Position numbers and translations under genes: made by a program. Below the pieces are notes generated by a model. That model saw nothing but the letters and a program-made list of their open reading frames with translations, was not told the DNA's origin and did no database searches. A stretch of DNA of 64,000 nucleotides from positions 62,001-126,000 of the forward strand of contig NZ_PYOC01000011.1 in NCBI RefSeq assembly GCF_003026215.1, in the 5' to 3' direction. Shown here piece after piece: positions 35,999 through 45,065 of the stretch. This stretch comes from Photobacterium indicum. Its GTDB lineage: Bacteria > Pseudomonadota > Gammaproteobacteria > Enterobacterales > Vibrionaceae. Position 1 is the stretch's first letter. Each line of letters starts with the position of its first letter.

Positions 35999-36558
35999 CG
36001 TTACAAAGGCTACTCTGTGCACTACTTATTGTGATTTGTGCATGGTTTGGCTACTACTTGCTTGAAGATCGCTTTAAAGATGATGTTCAAGTAGAACCTG
36101 ATGCTGAAAAACCATTATTTACGGGCAGCATTGTTACCAATACCGCGTTTAATGAATCAGGCATGCGTAGTTACCAAATTGATTCTGATTATTTAGAACA
36201 CTTTAGTGTAAGTGGTGATACTGATTTTGATAAGCCCGTATTATGGGTATATCGCGATGGTGAAAATACAGAGTGGCGAATCAGTTCAAATACCGCCAAA
36301 CTAGATAAAGACCAAGTCCTTCAAATGACGGGTAATGTACGTATATTTAACTTATTACCAGAATCCATCATGAAAGTTATGCAAACAGATACTTTACGAC
36401 TGGATTTAATCACCAAAGATTTTGATACCGCAGATCACGTTGTTATTACTGGCACTGGCTTCCAAAACGAAGGCACTGGAATGAAAGGTAATATGGACCG
36501 AAGCGTGGCAACCTTATTGAATAATGTGAAAGGTAGATATGAAGCTTTACAAAATTAG
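35995..36558 (+). CDS. lptC: LPS export protein LptC
   Basis: LptC is a bitopic inner-membrane protein that takes LPS from LptB2FG and passes it to LptA. The N-terminal membrane helix (LLCALLIVICAWFGYYLL, residues 5-22) is followed by a periplasmic beta-jellyroll. Length 187 aa is normal. Its 3' end overlaps lptA by 20 bp. Confidence 0.94.
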   Translation: MTLQRLLCALLIVICAWFGYYLLEDRFKDDVQVEPDAEKPLFTGSIVTNTAFNESGMRSYQIDSDYLEHFSVSGDTDFDKPVLWVYRDGENTEWRISSNTAKLDKDQVLQMTGNVRIFNLLPESIMKVMQTDTLRLDLITKDFDTADHVVITGTGFQNEGTGMKGNMDRSVATLLNNVKGRYEALQN

Positions 36559-37042
36559 CACGCTGCTGTTTCTGTGTTTAAGCACACCAAGCTGGGCATT
36601 AAGCAACGATACAGAGCAACCAATTTATATCGACTCTGATAACCAAGAATTGGATATCCAAAAAAACATCGTGACCTTTACAGGCAATGTTATTTTGCGC
36701 CAAGGCAGCATCGACATTCGTGCCGATAAAGTCGTGATTACCCGCCCAAATGGTCAGGACGGTCAAGAGACTATCGATGCCTATGGTAAGCCAGCAACCT
36801 TCCATCAAATCATGGATGATGGTAAACCTATCGATGGTGCTTCATTAAAAATGCGTTATGAAACAGCTATCGACTTCTTGAAAATGACTGACGAAGCCAT
36901 TTTGATTCAAGAAGGCAGCGAGATTCAAGGTAAAGTCATCACCTATAAAATTGATGAACAAAGATTAGTTGCTGAAAGTGGTAAGAAAAAGCGTGTTACT
37001 ACCATTCTTCAACCTAAAAACCTTAACAATAATAAAAAATAA
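36539..37042 (+). CDS. lptA: LPS transport periplasmic protein LptA
   Basis: LptA forms the periplasmic bridge that carries LPS from LptC to LptD. A signal peptide (MKLYKISTLLFLCLSTPSWA) is followed by the OstA-type beta-jellyroll with TGNVILRQGSIDIRADKVVI and IDAYGKPATFHQI. Length 167 aa; the end KKRVTTILQPKNLN is typical. lptB follows after 9 bp. Confidence 0.95.
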   Translation: MKLYKISTLLFLCLSTPSWALSNDTEQPIYIDSDNQELDIQKNIVTFTGNVILRQGSIDIRADKVVITRPNGQDGQETIDAYGKPATFHQIMDDGKPIDGASLKMRYETAIDFLKMTDEAILIQEGSEIQGKVITYKIDEQRLVAESGKKKRVTTILQPKNLNNNKK

Positions 37043-37051
37043 GCGGCGGCA

Positions 37052-37777
37052 ATGGCAATACTAAAAGCAGAACACTTAGCCAAAAGTTATAACGGACGTA
37101 AAGTCGTTTCAGACGTGAGCCTTGAAGTGGAATCAGGCAAAATTGTTGGCTTACTTGGACCAAACGGTGCAGGTAAAACCACCTCGTTTTACATGATTGT
37201 CGGATTAGTGGCACGAGATGAAGGTAAAATTACGATTGATGGTACCGACATCAGCCTTCAGCCGATGCACAATCGTTCTCGCATGGGTATTGGGTATCTG
37301 CCGCAAGAAGCCTCTATTTTCCGTCGTTTGTCGGTTCACGACAACCTAATGGCTGTGCTGCAAACCCGTAAAGAAATCACCAAGCAGCAACGCCAAGATA
37401 AACTTGAAGAATTATTAGATGAATTCAACATTCAGCACATCCGCAATAGTTTAGGCATGGCACTATCAGGCGGTGAACGCCGCCGCGTTGAAATCGCACG
37501 GGCTCTCGCTGCAAACCCAAAATTTATTCTACTTGATGAACCATTCGCAGGTGTCGATCCTATCTCTGTGATCGACATCAAGAAAATCATCGAACATTTA
37601 CGCGATCGTGGGCTTGGTGTACTGATTACTGACCATAACGTTCGTGAAACATTGGATGTTTGTGAGCATGCATATATTGTAAGCCAAGGTCATTTGATCG
37701 CAAATGGCACACCATCAGATGTATTGAATGATGAACATGTGAAACGTGTTTATCTAGGTGACCAGTTCCGTCTATAG
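37052..37777 (+). CDS. lptB: LPS export ABC transporter ATPase LptB
   Basis: LptB is the dimeric ATPase that powers LPS extraction by LptFG. Walker A is GPNGAGKTTSFYMIVG (about residues 36-51), the Q-loop region is IGYLPQEASIFRRLSV, the ABC signature ALSGGERRRVEIARALA and Walker B FILLDEPFAGVDPISV, with the switch in ITDHNVRETL. Length 241 aa is standard. The rpoN gene follows after 53 bp. Confidence 0.97.
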   Translation: MAILKAEHLAKSYNGRKVVSDVSLEVESGKIVGLLGPNGAGKTTSFYMIVGLVARDEGKITIDGTDISLQPMHNRSRMGIGYLPQEASIFRRLSVHDNLMAVLQTRKEITKQQRQDKLEELLDEFNIQHIRNSLGMALSGGERRRVEIARALAANPKFILLDEPFAGVDPISVIDIKKIIEHLRDRGLGVLITDHNVRETLDVCEHAYIVSQGHLIANGTPSDVLNDEHVKRVYLGDQFRL

Positions 37778-37830
37778 TTAGAAATAGATGGCAGGCACAA
37801 TAAATATAATAATAAGGTGTATAAACACGA

Positions 37831-39345
37831 ATGAAAACCTCGCTCCAGCTTAAGCTAGGCCAACAATTGGCAATGACGCCACAATTACAGCAAGCGATTC
37901 GTTTGTTGCAATTATCGACTTTGGATCTACAGCAAGAAATCCAAGAAGCTTTGGACAGCAATCCTTTGTTGGAGCTCGAGGAAAACCCTAACGATTCAGA
38001 TTCCGACTCATCCGATAGTGATAAAAATACGGAGTCGATGAGTTCAGAACAGAATGACTCAGAAGGTTCGACTGATTCTGACTTATCAGACAATATTCAA
38101 TCAGAACCTGAACCATTCGACACATCAGAAGTTATCGAGCAGCATGAAATGCCCGAAGAACTGCCTGTCGATACAACTTGGGATGATGTTTATAGTTCAG
38201 GAACAGGTAGTACCGGCATTGCTGTTAATGATGAAATGCCCGTCTATCAAGGTGAAACAACGGAATCACTTCAAGATTATTTGATGTGGCAAGTTCACCT
38301 AACGCCCTTCTCAGAAACCGATTTAACTATTGCGACCGCTATCATTGATGCCGTTGACGATAGAGGTTATCTGACTTGTTCAGCTGATGACATTCTTGAA
38401 AGTATGGGCGATGAAGAAGTTGAGTTAGATGAAGTAGAAGCCGTATTGAAACGAGTGCAACAATTTGACCCTTTAGGTGTTGCCTCTCGAAATTTACAAG
38501 AGTGCCTACTGCTTCAGCTTGCAACATTCCCCAAAGATACGCCATGGTTAACTGAAGCGAAACATTTGCTCACTCAGCATATTGATTTATTGGGTAACCG
38601 TGATTATCGCCAGTTGATGCGTGAAACTAAATTAAAAGAAAGTGAACTCAAATCAGTCATGCAACTGATCCATAATTTAGCCCCGCGCCCTGGTAATCGT
38701 ATTATCGCGTCAGAAACTGAATACGTCATTCCTGATGTGTCTGTTATAAAAGATCATGGCAAGTGGGTAGTCACCATCAACCCTGATAGCGTACCTCGCA
38801 TTCGAGTGAACCAACAATACGCAGCACTCAGCAAAACCACGCGCAACAGTGCTGATAGCCTATTTATCCGCACTCATTTACAAGATGCTAAATGGTTAAT
38901 TAAAAGCTTAGAAAGCCGAAATGAAACCCTTTTAAAAGTGTCGCGCTGTATTGTTGAGCATCAGCAAGATTTCTTTGAGTATGGCGAAGAAGCCATGAAG
39001 CCGATGGTACTGAATGATATTGCGCTTGACGTTGAAATGCACGAATCAACGATTTCTCGTGTTACTACGCAAAAGTACATGCATACGCCACGTGGCATAT
39101 TCGAATTAAAATACTTTTTCTCAAGTCATGTTAATACCGATAGCGGGGGTGAATGTTCATCAACCGCCATCCGAGCACTTGTTAAAAAGTTAGTCGCGGC
39201 AGAAAACCAAGCAAAACCTCTTAGTGACAGCAAAATTGCGACTTTACTGGCAGAACAAGGCATCATGGTAGCTAGAAGAACCATTGCTAAATACCGTGAA
39301 TCCTTGGGGATTTCGCCATCTAACCAACGAAAACGTCTGATCTAA
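37831..39345 (+). CDS. rpoN: RNA polymerase sigma54 factor
   Basis: Sigma54 directs RNA polymerase to -24/-12 promoters and needs ATP-driven activators; in vibrios it controls flagella, nitrogen use and quorum sensing sRNAs. Region I is the Gln/Leu-rich N-terminus (LAMTPQLQQAIRLLQLSTLD). Region II (about residues 48-125) is long, acidic and serine-rich. The core-binding domain and helix-turn-helix follow, and the RpoN box ARRTIAKYRE is near residue 484. Length 504 aa is longer than the 477 of E. coli, mostly from region II. It lies in the lptB-rpoN-hpf-ptsN-rapZ-ptsO order. Confidence 0.97.
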   Translation: MKTSLQLKLGQQLAMTPQLQQAIRLLQLSTLDLQQEIQEALDSNPLLELEENPNDSDSDSSDSDKNTESMSSEQNDSEGSTDSDLSDNIQSEPEPFDTSEVIEQHEMPEELPVDTTWDDVYSSGTGSTGIAVNDEMPVYQGETTESLQDYLMWQVHLTPFSETDLTIATAIIDAVDDRGYLTCSADDILESMGDEEVELDEVEAVLKRVQQFDPLGVASRNLQECLLLQLATFPKDTPWLTEAKHLLTQHIDLLGNRDYRQLMRETKLKESELKSVMQLIHNLAPRPGNRIIASETEYVIPDVSVIKDHGKWVVTINPDSVPRIRVNQQYAALSKTTRNSADSLFIRTHLQDAKWLIKSLESRNETLLKVSRCIVEHQQDFFEYGEEAMKPMVLNDIALDVEMHESTISRVTTQKYMHTPRGIFELKYFFSSHVNTDSGGECSSTAIRALVKKLVAAENQAKPLSDSKIATLLAEQGIMVARRTIAKYRESLGISPSNQRKRLI

Positions 39346-39371
39346 CCAGATATAACGAAAGGAAGATGTCT

Positions 39372-39659
39372 ATGCAAATCAATATCACTGGGCACCATGT
39401 TGAAGTTACTCAAGCTCTTCGCGAATATGTCACGACTAAATTTGACAAACTAGAGCGCTTTTTCGATAAGATTAATAATGTTCAAGTGATTTTGACCGTA
39501 GATAAACTACATCAAATAGCCGAAGCTACCTTGCACATTAACTGTGGTGAAATCCACGCAAAAGCGGATTCTGAAAATATGTATGCCGCTATAGACTCAT
39601 TGACTGATAAACTCGTCCGTCAATTAAACAAACATAAAGATAAGCTCAACAGTCACTAA
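39372..39659 (+). CDS. hpf: Ribosome hibernation promoting factor (short HPF/YhbH)
   Basis: HPF binds the 30S decoding site and promotes 100S ribosome dimers in stationary phase. The 95-aa product reads MQINITGHHVEVTQALREYV at the start, with KFDKLERFFDKINNVQVILT and GEIHAKADSENMYAAIDSLT. I choose the ATG at 39372, 8 bp after AGGA, rather than the ATG at 39366, which is too close to the site. Confidence 0.96.
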   Translation: MQINITGHHVEVTQALREYVTTKFDKLERFFDKINNVQVILTVDKLHQIAEATLHINCGEIHAKADSENMYAAIDSLTDKLVRQLNKHKDKLNSH

Positions 39660-39661
39660 TT

Positions 39662-40111
39662 ATGCATCTTAGTAACGTATTGAGCCTGGACTGCACAAAA
39701 AGTGCAGTTCACTGCTCCAGCAAAAAACGCGCCCTAGAAATTATCAGCGAGATTGCCGCTGAGCACCTTGACCAAAATCCACAGCCTCTTTTTGAATGTA
39801 TTTTAAGTCGTGAAAAAATGGGCAGTACAGGAATTGGTAACGGTATCGCTATCCCACACGGTCGAATTCAAAACAGTGATAAAGCTATCGCTATTCTTAT
39901 TCAGTGTCAGGATCCCATTCAATTTGATGCCATCGATAACCAACCTGTCGATCTTCTTTTTGCTTTACTCGTGCCTGATGCACAATGTAAAGAGCACTTA
40001 AAGACCCTTTCAAGCATGGCAGAAAAGCTCAGTAATAAGCAGGTTTGTAAACAATTACGAACGGCTAAAAGTGATGAAGAGCTTTATCAAATCATGACAA
40101 ATGAATCATAA
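39662..40111 (+). CDS. ptsN: Nitrogen PTS EIIA component (EIIA-Ntr)
   Basis: PtsN is the terminal phosphoacceptor of the nitrogen-related PTS and controls potassium uptake and other targets. The phosphorylated histidine is His66 in GIAIPHGRI. SREKMGSTGIGNG before it and FALLVPDAQCKEHLKTLSSM after it are conserved. Length 149 aa. It starts 2 bp after the hpf stop and belongs to the rpoN operon. Confidence 0.96.
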   Translation: MHLSNVLSLDCTKSAVHCSSKKRALEIISEIAAEHLDQNPQPLFECILSREKMGSTGIGNGIAIPHGRIQNSDKAIAILIQCQDPIQFDAIDNQPVDLLFALLVPDAQCKEHLKTLSSMAEKLSNKQVCKQLRTAKSDEELYQIMTNES

Positions 40112-40147
40112 TTATCTACACCCCGTAATGATTGAGGTAGGTTAACC

Positions 40148-40996
40148 ATGCAGTTAATGGTCGTAAGTGGACGCTCTGGTTCAGGAAAATCCGTAGCACT
40201 ACGTGTGTTAGAAGATCTTGGTTATTACTGTGTTGATAATCTTCCCGTGACTCTACTACCACAATTTATCAGTACGGTTGAAAATAACGAACAAGATATT
40301 GCGGTAAGTATCGATGTACGTAACATGCCCTCTGAATCAGGCGTGATCCAAAAAACATTGAATTCACTCGATGATAAATTGGATGTTAACGTCATATTTA
40401 TTGATGCAGACGACAAAGAATTGGTGAAGCGTTATAGCGAAACTCGACGCTTACACCCTCTTTCAAAACATGATATGAGCTTAGAGCAAGCTATTCAGTC
40501 TGAAAGTGCGATTGTCGCTGATATCAAAGAACACGCTGACTTAGTAATCGATACGACCAATAAATCGATTCATGATTTAAGTGAGACGGTTCGAGCACGT
40601 GTACTGGGTCGTGAATCACGCAAGCTGATATTAGTATTTGAATCGTTCGGCTTCAAACATGGTTTACCCACAGACGCTGATTACGTATTTGATGTTCGCT
40701 TTTTACCTAATCCGCATTGGGTTCCTGAACTAAAACCCCAAACAGGTTTAGATCAAGAGGTCAAAGAATTCCTTGTCGGGCATGCTGAAGTCAATAAATT
40801 GATTTACCAGATCCGTAACTTCATCGAAACTTGGCTACCGATGCTCGAAAAAAATAACCGCAGTTACCTTACTGTTGCGATTGGTTGTACCGGTGGTCAA
40901 CACCGCTCTGTCTATGTGGCTCAGCAACTCGCTGATCATTTTCTTCATGATGGACAACAAGTACAAATTCGCCACCGTACACTGGAAAGTAAATAA
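40148..40996 (+). CDS. rapZ: RNase adapter protein RapZ
   Basis: RapZ binds the sRNA GlmZ and guides RNase E to it, controlling glucosamine-6-phosphate synthase and so cell wall precursor supply. The P-loop VVSGRSGSGKSVALRVLEDL is at residues 4-23, with DVRFLPNPHWVPELKPQTGL and IGCTGGQHRSVYVAQQLADH in the C-terminal RNA-binding half. Length 282 aa is standard. GlmY/GlmZ are not in the window. Its stop overlaps the ptsO ATG by 1 bp. Confidence 0.96.
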   Translation: MQLMVVSGRSGSGKSVALRVLEDLGYYCVDNLPVTLLPQFISTVENNEQDIAVSIDVRNMPSESGVIQKTLNSLDDKLDVNVIFIDADDKELVKRYSETRRLHPLSKHDMSLEQAIQSESAIVADIKEHADLVIDTTNKSIHDLSETVRARVLGRESRKLILVFESFGFKHGLPTDADYVFDVRFLPNPHWVPELKPQTGLDQEVKEFLVGHAEVNKLIYQIRNFIETWLPMLEKNNRSYLTVAIGCTGGQHRSVYVAQQLADHFLHDGQQVQIRHRTLESK

Positions 40997-41271
40997 TGCC
41001 AGCATTAAGCCGTGAACTGTTCATTAAAAACCGCTTAGGTCTGCATGCTAGAGCAGCCATAAAGCTGGTTGAATTAACCCAAAGTTTCGAAGCAACTGTC
41101 ACTATCAGTAATGATGAAAAAAGTGCTACCGCAGACAGCGTAATGGGATTATTAATGCTTGAATCGGCGCAAGGTCAGCAAATCAACGTTAGTGCAGAAG
41201 GAAGTGATGCCGAGCAAGCGCTCAATGCTGTCACAGACCTCATAGAAGCAGGTTTTGATGAAGATAATTAA
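40996..41271 (+). CDS. ptsO: Phosphocarrier protein NPr (HPr-like)
   Basis: NPr passes phosphate from EI-Ntr to PtsN. The active histidine is His17 in NRLGLHARAAIKLVELTQSF. The region SATADSVMGLLMLESAQGQQ is the usual HPr regulatory part. Length 91 aa. It is the last gene of the rpoN operon; a 214-bp gap to mgtE follows. Confidence 0.96.
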   Translation: MPALSRELFIKNRLGLHARAAIKLVELTQSFEATVTISNDEKSATADSVMGLLMLESAQGQQINVSAEGSDAEQALNAVTDLIEAGFDEDN

Positions 41272-41485
41272 TCGGTGTTCTAGCCGTTAAATAAACACTA
41301 AACATCGACAAATGAATCGATAATGACGGTAAAAGGCGTAATTTATAGCGACTATTAACACCTTCATCGTTATTGTCGTTTTAACGCCAGCATTAAATAT
41401 TTAATTCCTCTTAAATCTGGTGAGACAACAGGCTTCGTAATACGTTAAAATTCAAATTATTGCGCCATCAATTCATAAGGTCCCA

Positions 41486-42850
41486 TTGCCTATGGCGGAT
41501 GCTTTAGAACAAGATCAAACACATCAAACACTGCAAGAAGTGAACACAGCCCTAGAGAACGGGATGTTTGTTCATGTCCGCCGTATTCTTCAAGATATGG
41601 AACCGGAGGATATTGCTCACCTCTTAGAAGCTTCTCCGCCTAAAGAACGTCAGGTACTTTGGCAGCTGACCGATCCTGAAGAGCAAGGTGAGATTCTTGA
41701 TGAGCTATCAGAAGATGTAAAAGACGGTATCGTCTCGCAAATGGAGCCAGAAAAACTGGCAGCCGTTACCGAGGGGATGGAAAGTGATGACGTCGCCTAT
41801 GTATTGCGTAGCTTGTCTGATGAGAGATATCAGGAAGTGTTGGCGCAAATGGATGCCACCGACCGTCATCGAATAGAAAAAGCCCTCGCCTACCCAGAAG
41901 AAACCGCTGGCGGAATGATGAGCACCGACTTCATCACAATTCGTGGTGATGTTACGGCAGATGTTGTTCTACGTTATCTACGTATGAAAGGGGAGCTCCC
42001 TGAAGCAACTGATGCCTTGTACGTGGTTAATGAACAAGAAAAGTTAATTGGCCACCTTTCTCTTTCGGCCTTAATAACCACGCAGCCTGATATCGAAATC
42101 CGTGAGGTTATGGAAGATGCTGATGAAGCGATTCCTGTCGATATGGATGATAGCGAAATCGCTAACTTATTCGAACGTCGAAATTGGGTTTCAGCTCCAG
42201 TCGTTGATGCTAATAATCATCTCGTCGGTCGTATCACTATCGATGATGTGGTCGATATTATTCGAGAAGATGCTGAACACTCGATGATGAGTATGGCGGG
42301 TCTTGATGATGACGAAGACACCTTCGCACCAGTAATGAAATCGGCACGTCGACGAAGTATTTGGCTCGGTGTCAATGTTCTTGCAGCATTAGCTGCCGCA
42401 TCTGTTTCCAACATGTTTGAAGAAACGCTGGCACAAATGGCATCCATTGCTGTTTTGATGACAATCGTCCCCTCTATGGGCGGTGTGGCAGGAAACCAAA
42501 CTGTTGCCTTGGTTATTCGAGGTTTAGCCGTTGGACACATTGGTGACTCAAACACCCGCTGGTTGCTAAGCAAAGAAGCCCGAGTCGGTTTAATTAACGG
42601 CATACTATGGGCAGCGATTATCGGCGGCGTGGTGGTAGTGTGGAAAGGAAATATTGTACTCGGTGCCATTATTGCCGGTGCGATGCTCACCAACCTCTTT
42701 ATGGCGGGTGTGGCGGGTGTAACGATTCCAATACTATTGAAAAAATACAATATTGATCCGGCACTTGCTGGAGGCATGGCATTAACCACCATCACCGATA
42801 TTGTTGGTCTGTCGGTTTTCCTTGGCCTTGCAACGATCTTTTTAATATAG
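41486..42850 (+). CDS. mgtE: Magnesium transporter MgtE
   Basis: MgtE is a Mg2+-gated Mg2+ channel of the inner membrane. The cytoplasmic N-domain (about residues 20-130, EPEDIAHLLEASPPKERQVL) is followed by two CBS domains (130-255, with TDFITIRGDVTAD and DANNHLVGRITIDDVVDIIR), a plug helix and five membrane segments (about 285-454) with PSMGGVAGNQTVALVIRGLA. Length 454 aa. The first in-frame codon is TTG at 41486, well spaced from AAGG; an ATG at 41492 is the other choice. Confidence 0.95.
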   Translation: MPMADALEQDQTHQTLQEVNTALENGMFVHVRRILQDMEPEDIAHLLEASPPKERQVLWQLTDPEEQGEILDELSEDVKDGIVSQMEPEKLAAVTEGMESDDVAYVLRSLSDERYQEVLAQMDATDRHRIEKALAYPEETAGGMMSTDFITIRGDVTADVVLRYLRMKGELPEATDALYVVNEQEKLIGHLSLSALITTQPDIEIREVMEDADEAIPVDMDDSEIANLFERRNWVSAPVVDANNHLVGRITIDDVVDIIREDAEHSMMSMAGLDDDEDTFAPVMKSARRRSIWLGVNVLAALAAASVSNMFEETLAQMASIAVLMTIVPSMGGVAGNQTVALVIRGLAVGHIGDSNTRWLLSKEARVGLINGILWAAIIGGVVVVWKGNIVLGAIIAGAMLTNLFMAGVAGVTIPILLKKYNIDPALAGGMALTTITDIVGLSVFLGLATIFLI

Positions 42851-42885
42851 AAAACCGTTCGCTTTATATATTTAGCTTCATATAT

Positions 42886-42933
42886 AAAAAGGGACAACGT
42901 TTATCACTTAAGATAAAAGCGTTGTCCCTTTTT
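42886..42933 (+). terminator. Bidirectional terminator between mgtE and pmbA
   Basis: AAAAAGGGACAACG and CGTTGTCCCTTTTT form a perfect 14-bp stem, extended inward by TTTATC/GATAAA around a short loop. A and T tracts at the base let it act on both strands between these convergent genes. Confidence 0.92.
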
Positions 42934-42973
42934 AGTCAATTAACACAGCCGTAAATAATCAGTTGTTGTGCAT

Positions 42974-44317
42974 TTACTCGCCAGCAATCTTCATTGTGTC
43001 TAATAAAATAGAGCCTGTTTGGATTTGACTACGTGTTTCCGTGTCTGCACCGATTGCCACAATGTTTTTCATCATATCTTTTAGGTTACCAGCAATGGTA
43101 ATTTCGCTGACAGGGTATTGAATCTCACCGTTTTCAACCCAAAAACCAGCTGCACCTCGTGAGTAATCTCCCGTTACAATGTTAACGCCTTGACCCATTA
43201 ACTCTGTAACCAATAGACCGCGGTCCATCTTTTTCAGCATCTGCTCAAAGCTTTCACCCGTCGATTTCACTAACCAGTTATGAATGCCACCAGCGTGACC
43301 CGTTGGCTGCTGCCCTAATTTGCGCGCAGCATAACTTGTCATCAGATAGGTTTGCAGTACACCATCAGTAATAATTTCTAAATCACGCGTCGCCAAGCCT
43401 TCACTATCAAATGGCGTACTCGCCATACCACGAAGAATATGTGGGCGCTCGCTAATATTTAACCACTCAGGGAAAATCTGCTCACCAAGCTGATCTAACA
43501 AAAATGAAGATTTACGGTATAAATTCGAACCACTGATACCCATAATCAGATGACCAAACAAACCCGTCGCGATATCAGCAGCAAACATAATCGGCGCTTC
43601 ACGTGTTGACAACTTCTGCGCATCAATACGACCAAGCGTACGCTCTGCGGCATGTCGCCCTACACGCTCAGGCGTCCAGAGTTCAGAGGCTACGCGTGAA
43701 GACGTGTAACTGTAGTCTCGCTCCATCTGACCATTCTTACCTTCAGCAATCACACAACAGCTCGTACTGTGGCGGCTAGAAGCATAACTCGCTAGCATGC
43801 CATGGCTGTTACCATAAACACGCACTCCGTAATGGCTATCGTAACTTGCACCATCGCTTTGTTTTATACGAGGATCGAAATCTAATGCCGCTTGCTCTGC
43901 AGCAAAAGCAATCGATGCCGCAAAATCAGGTTCTGGTTCATCAGGGTGAAACAGATCTAACTCTGGAATATTTTTTGCCATCAATTCTGCAGGTGCAGGA
44001 CCTGCAAAGGGATCTTCTGAGGTGTATCGAGCGATATCAAGTGCAGCAGCAACGGTTTGGGCAATGGCTTTTTCACTCAAATCTGATGTAGAAGCACTAC
44101 CTTTACGTTGGCCGCGGTACACTGTGATACCCAGGGCACCATCACTGTTAAATTCCACACTCTCGATTTCACACATGCGAGTGGAAACACTGATACCTGT
44201 GGTTTTATTAATAGCAACTTCAGCAGCATCGGCTTGCTGTCCTGCAACTTCTAACGCTTTAGCAACTGCAGCTTCCAGCTCAACACGCTGATGTGCAACC
44301 TGTTCTCTTACGTCCAT
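42974..44317 (-). CDS. pmbA: Metalloprotease subunit PmbA (TldE)
   Basis: PmbA/TldE forms a heterodimer with TldD that degrades unfolded peptides and matures microcins or CcdA antitoxin. The 447-aa protein has the family segments GASYDSHYGVRVYGNSHGML, FAADIATGLFGHLIMGISGS and GHAGGIHNWLVKSTGESFEQ, and it lacks the HExxH site found in TldD, as expected. tldD itself lies 0.75 kb away on the same strand, with darP on the opposite strand between them. Confidence 0.95.
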   Translation of the reverse strand: MDVREQVAHQRVELEAAVAKALEVAGQQADAAEVAINKTTGISVSTRMCEIESVEFNSDGALGITVYRGQRKGSASTSDLSEKAIAQTVAAALDIARYTSEDPFAGPAPAELMAKNIPELDLFHPDEPEPDFAASIAFAAEQAALDFDPRIKQSDGASYDSHYGVRVYGNSHGMLASYASSRHSTSCCVIAEGKNGQMERDYSYTSSRVASELWTPERVGRHAAERTLGRIDAQKLSTREAPIMFAADIATGLFGHLIMGISGSNLYRKSSFLLDQLGEQIFPEWLNISERPHILRGMASTPFDSEGLATRDLEIITDGVLQTYLMTSYAARKLGQQPTGHAGGIHNWLVKSTGESFEQMLKKMDRGLLVTELMGQGVNIVTGDYSRGAAGFWVENGEIQYPVSEITIAGNLKDMMKNIVAIGADTETRSQIQTGSILLDTMKIAGE

Positions 44318-44439
44318 AGGATCACTTATCTGGCTTTAATCGTTATATAATTATGATAGTTACAGAATAATGTAATTTACGCCCAAAATCGTTAGTAAAC
44401 TGATAAAATAGATACATTAGCATTTTTAGTGAGCCAGTT

Positions 44440-44964
44440 ATGAGCCGTAAAAACCAAAAAGCCCCTTGGGAACCAGAAGAAGAAATCATCTGGGTAAGTA
44501 AAACCGAGATGAAACGCGACATGATTGATATCCAAAAGCTGGGTGAAGAGCTTGTTGCTCTAACGCCGAATGCTTTAGCAAAAATCCCGCTTGAAGAAGA
44601 GTTAATGGATTCGATCAAAGATGCACAGCGCTTCAAAAATGAAGCTCGCCGTCGTCAGCTGCAATACATCGGTAAAGTGATGAAGCATATCGATCTTGAT
44701 CCGATTCAAGCAGCACTAGATAAGCTACGTAACAAGCACTCACAGCACACTGTTGCTTTGAAGAAGCTTGAACAAAAGCGTGATCGTTTAATCGAAAATG
44801 GCGACAGCATGATCAATGCGATTATGGTTGATCACCCAGATGCAGACCGTCAGCACTTACGTCAGCTTACTCGTCAAGCAAACAAAGAAAAAGCAAACAA
44901 TAAGCCAGCAAAGGCTTACCGTGAAATATTTCAATACCTGAAAGAGCTGTATCTAGAAAACTAA
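44440..44964 (+). CDS. darP: Ribosome-associated protein DarP (YjgA)
   Basis: DarP (YjgA) is a DUF615 protein that associates with late 50S precursors and helps peptidyl transferase centre folding. The 174-aa product is highly charged and helical; WVSKTEMKRDMIDIQKLGEE and RRQLQYIGKVMKHIDLDPIQ are the conserved parts, with LRQLTRQANKEKANNKPAKA near the end. It is divergent from pmbA, the usual E. coli arrangement of yjgA and pmbA. Confidence 0.95.
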   Translation: MSRKNQKAPWEPEEEIIWVSKTEMKRDMIDIQKLGEELVALTPNALAKIPLEEELMDSIKDAQRFKNEARRRQLQYIGKVMKHIDLDPIQAALDKLRNKHSQHTVALKKLEQKRDRLIENGDSMINAIMVDHPDADRQHLRQLTRQANKEKANNKPAKAYREIFQYLKELYLEN

Positions 44965-45008
44965 TCTAGCGGCAATATAGCAAGGTTCGATGCTTGAAAT
45001 CAGAGCAT

Positions 45009-45039
45009 AAAAAAGCCAGCAACGGATGCTGGCATTTTT
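45009..45039 (+). terminator. Bidirectional terminator between darP and tldD
   Basis: GCCAGCA (45015-45021) and TGCTGGC (45027-45033) form a 7-bp stem with a 5-nt loop, with A6 before it and ATTTTTAT after it, between convergent genes. Confidence 0.88.
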
Positions 45040-45065
45040 ATATCAATTAAGTAAGTAACAGAAAA

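Noticed and set aside
41272..41485. Possible magnesium riboswitch or attenuator before mgtE
   Set aside because: Only short imperfect stems (such as GGCGT/ACGCC) are visible, with no known fold; the gap is noted as without clear signals.
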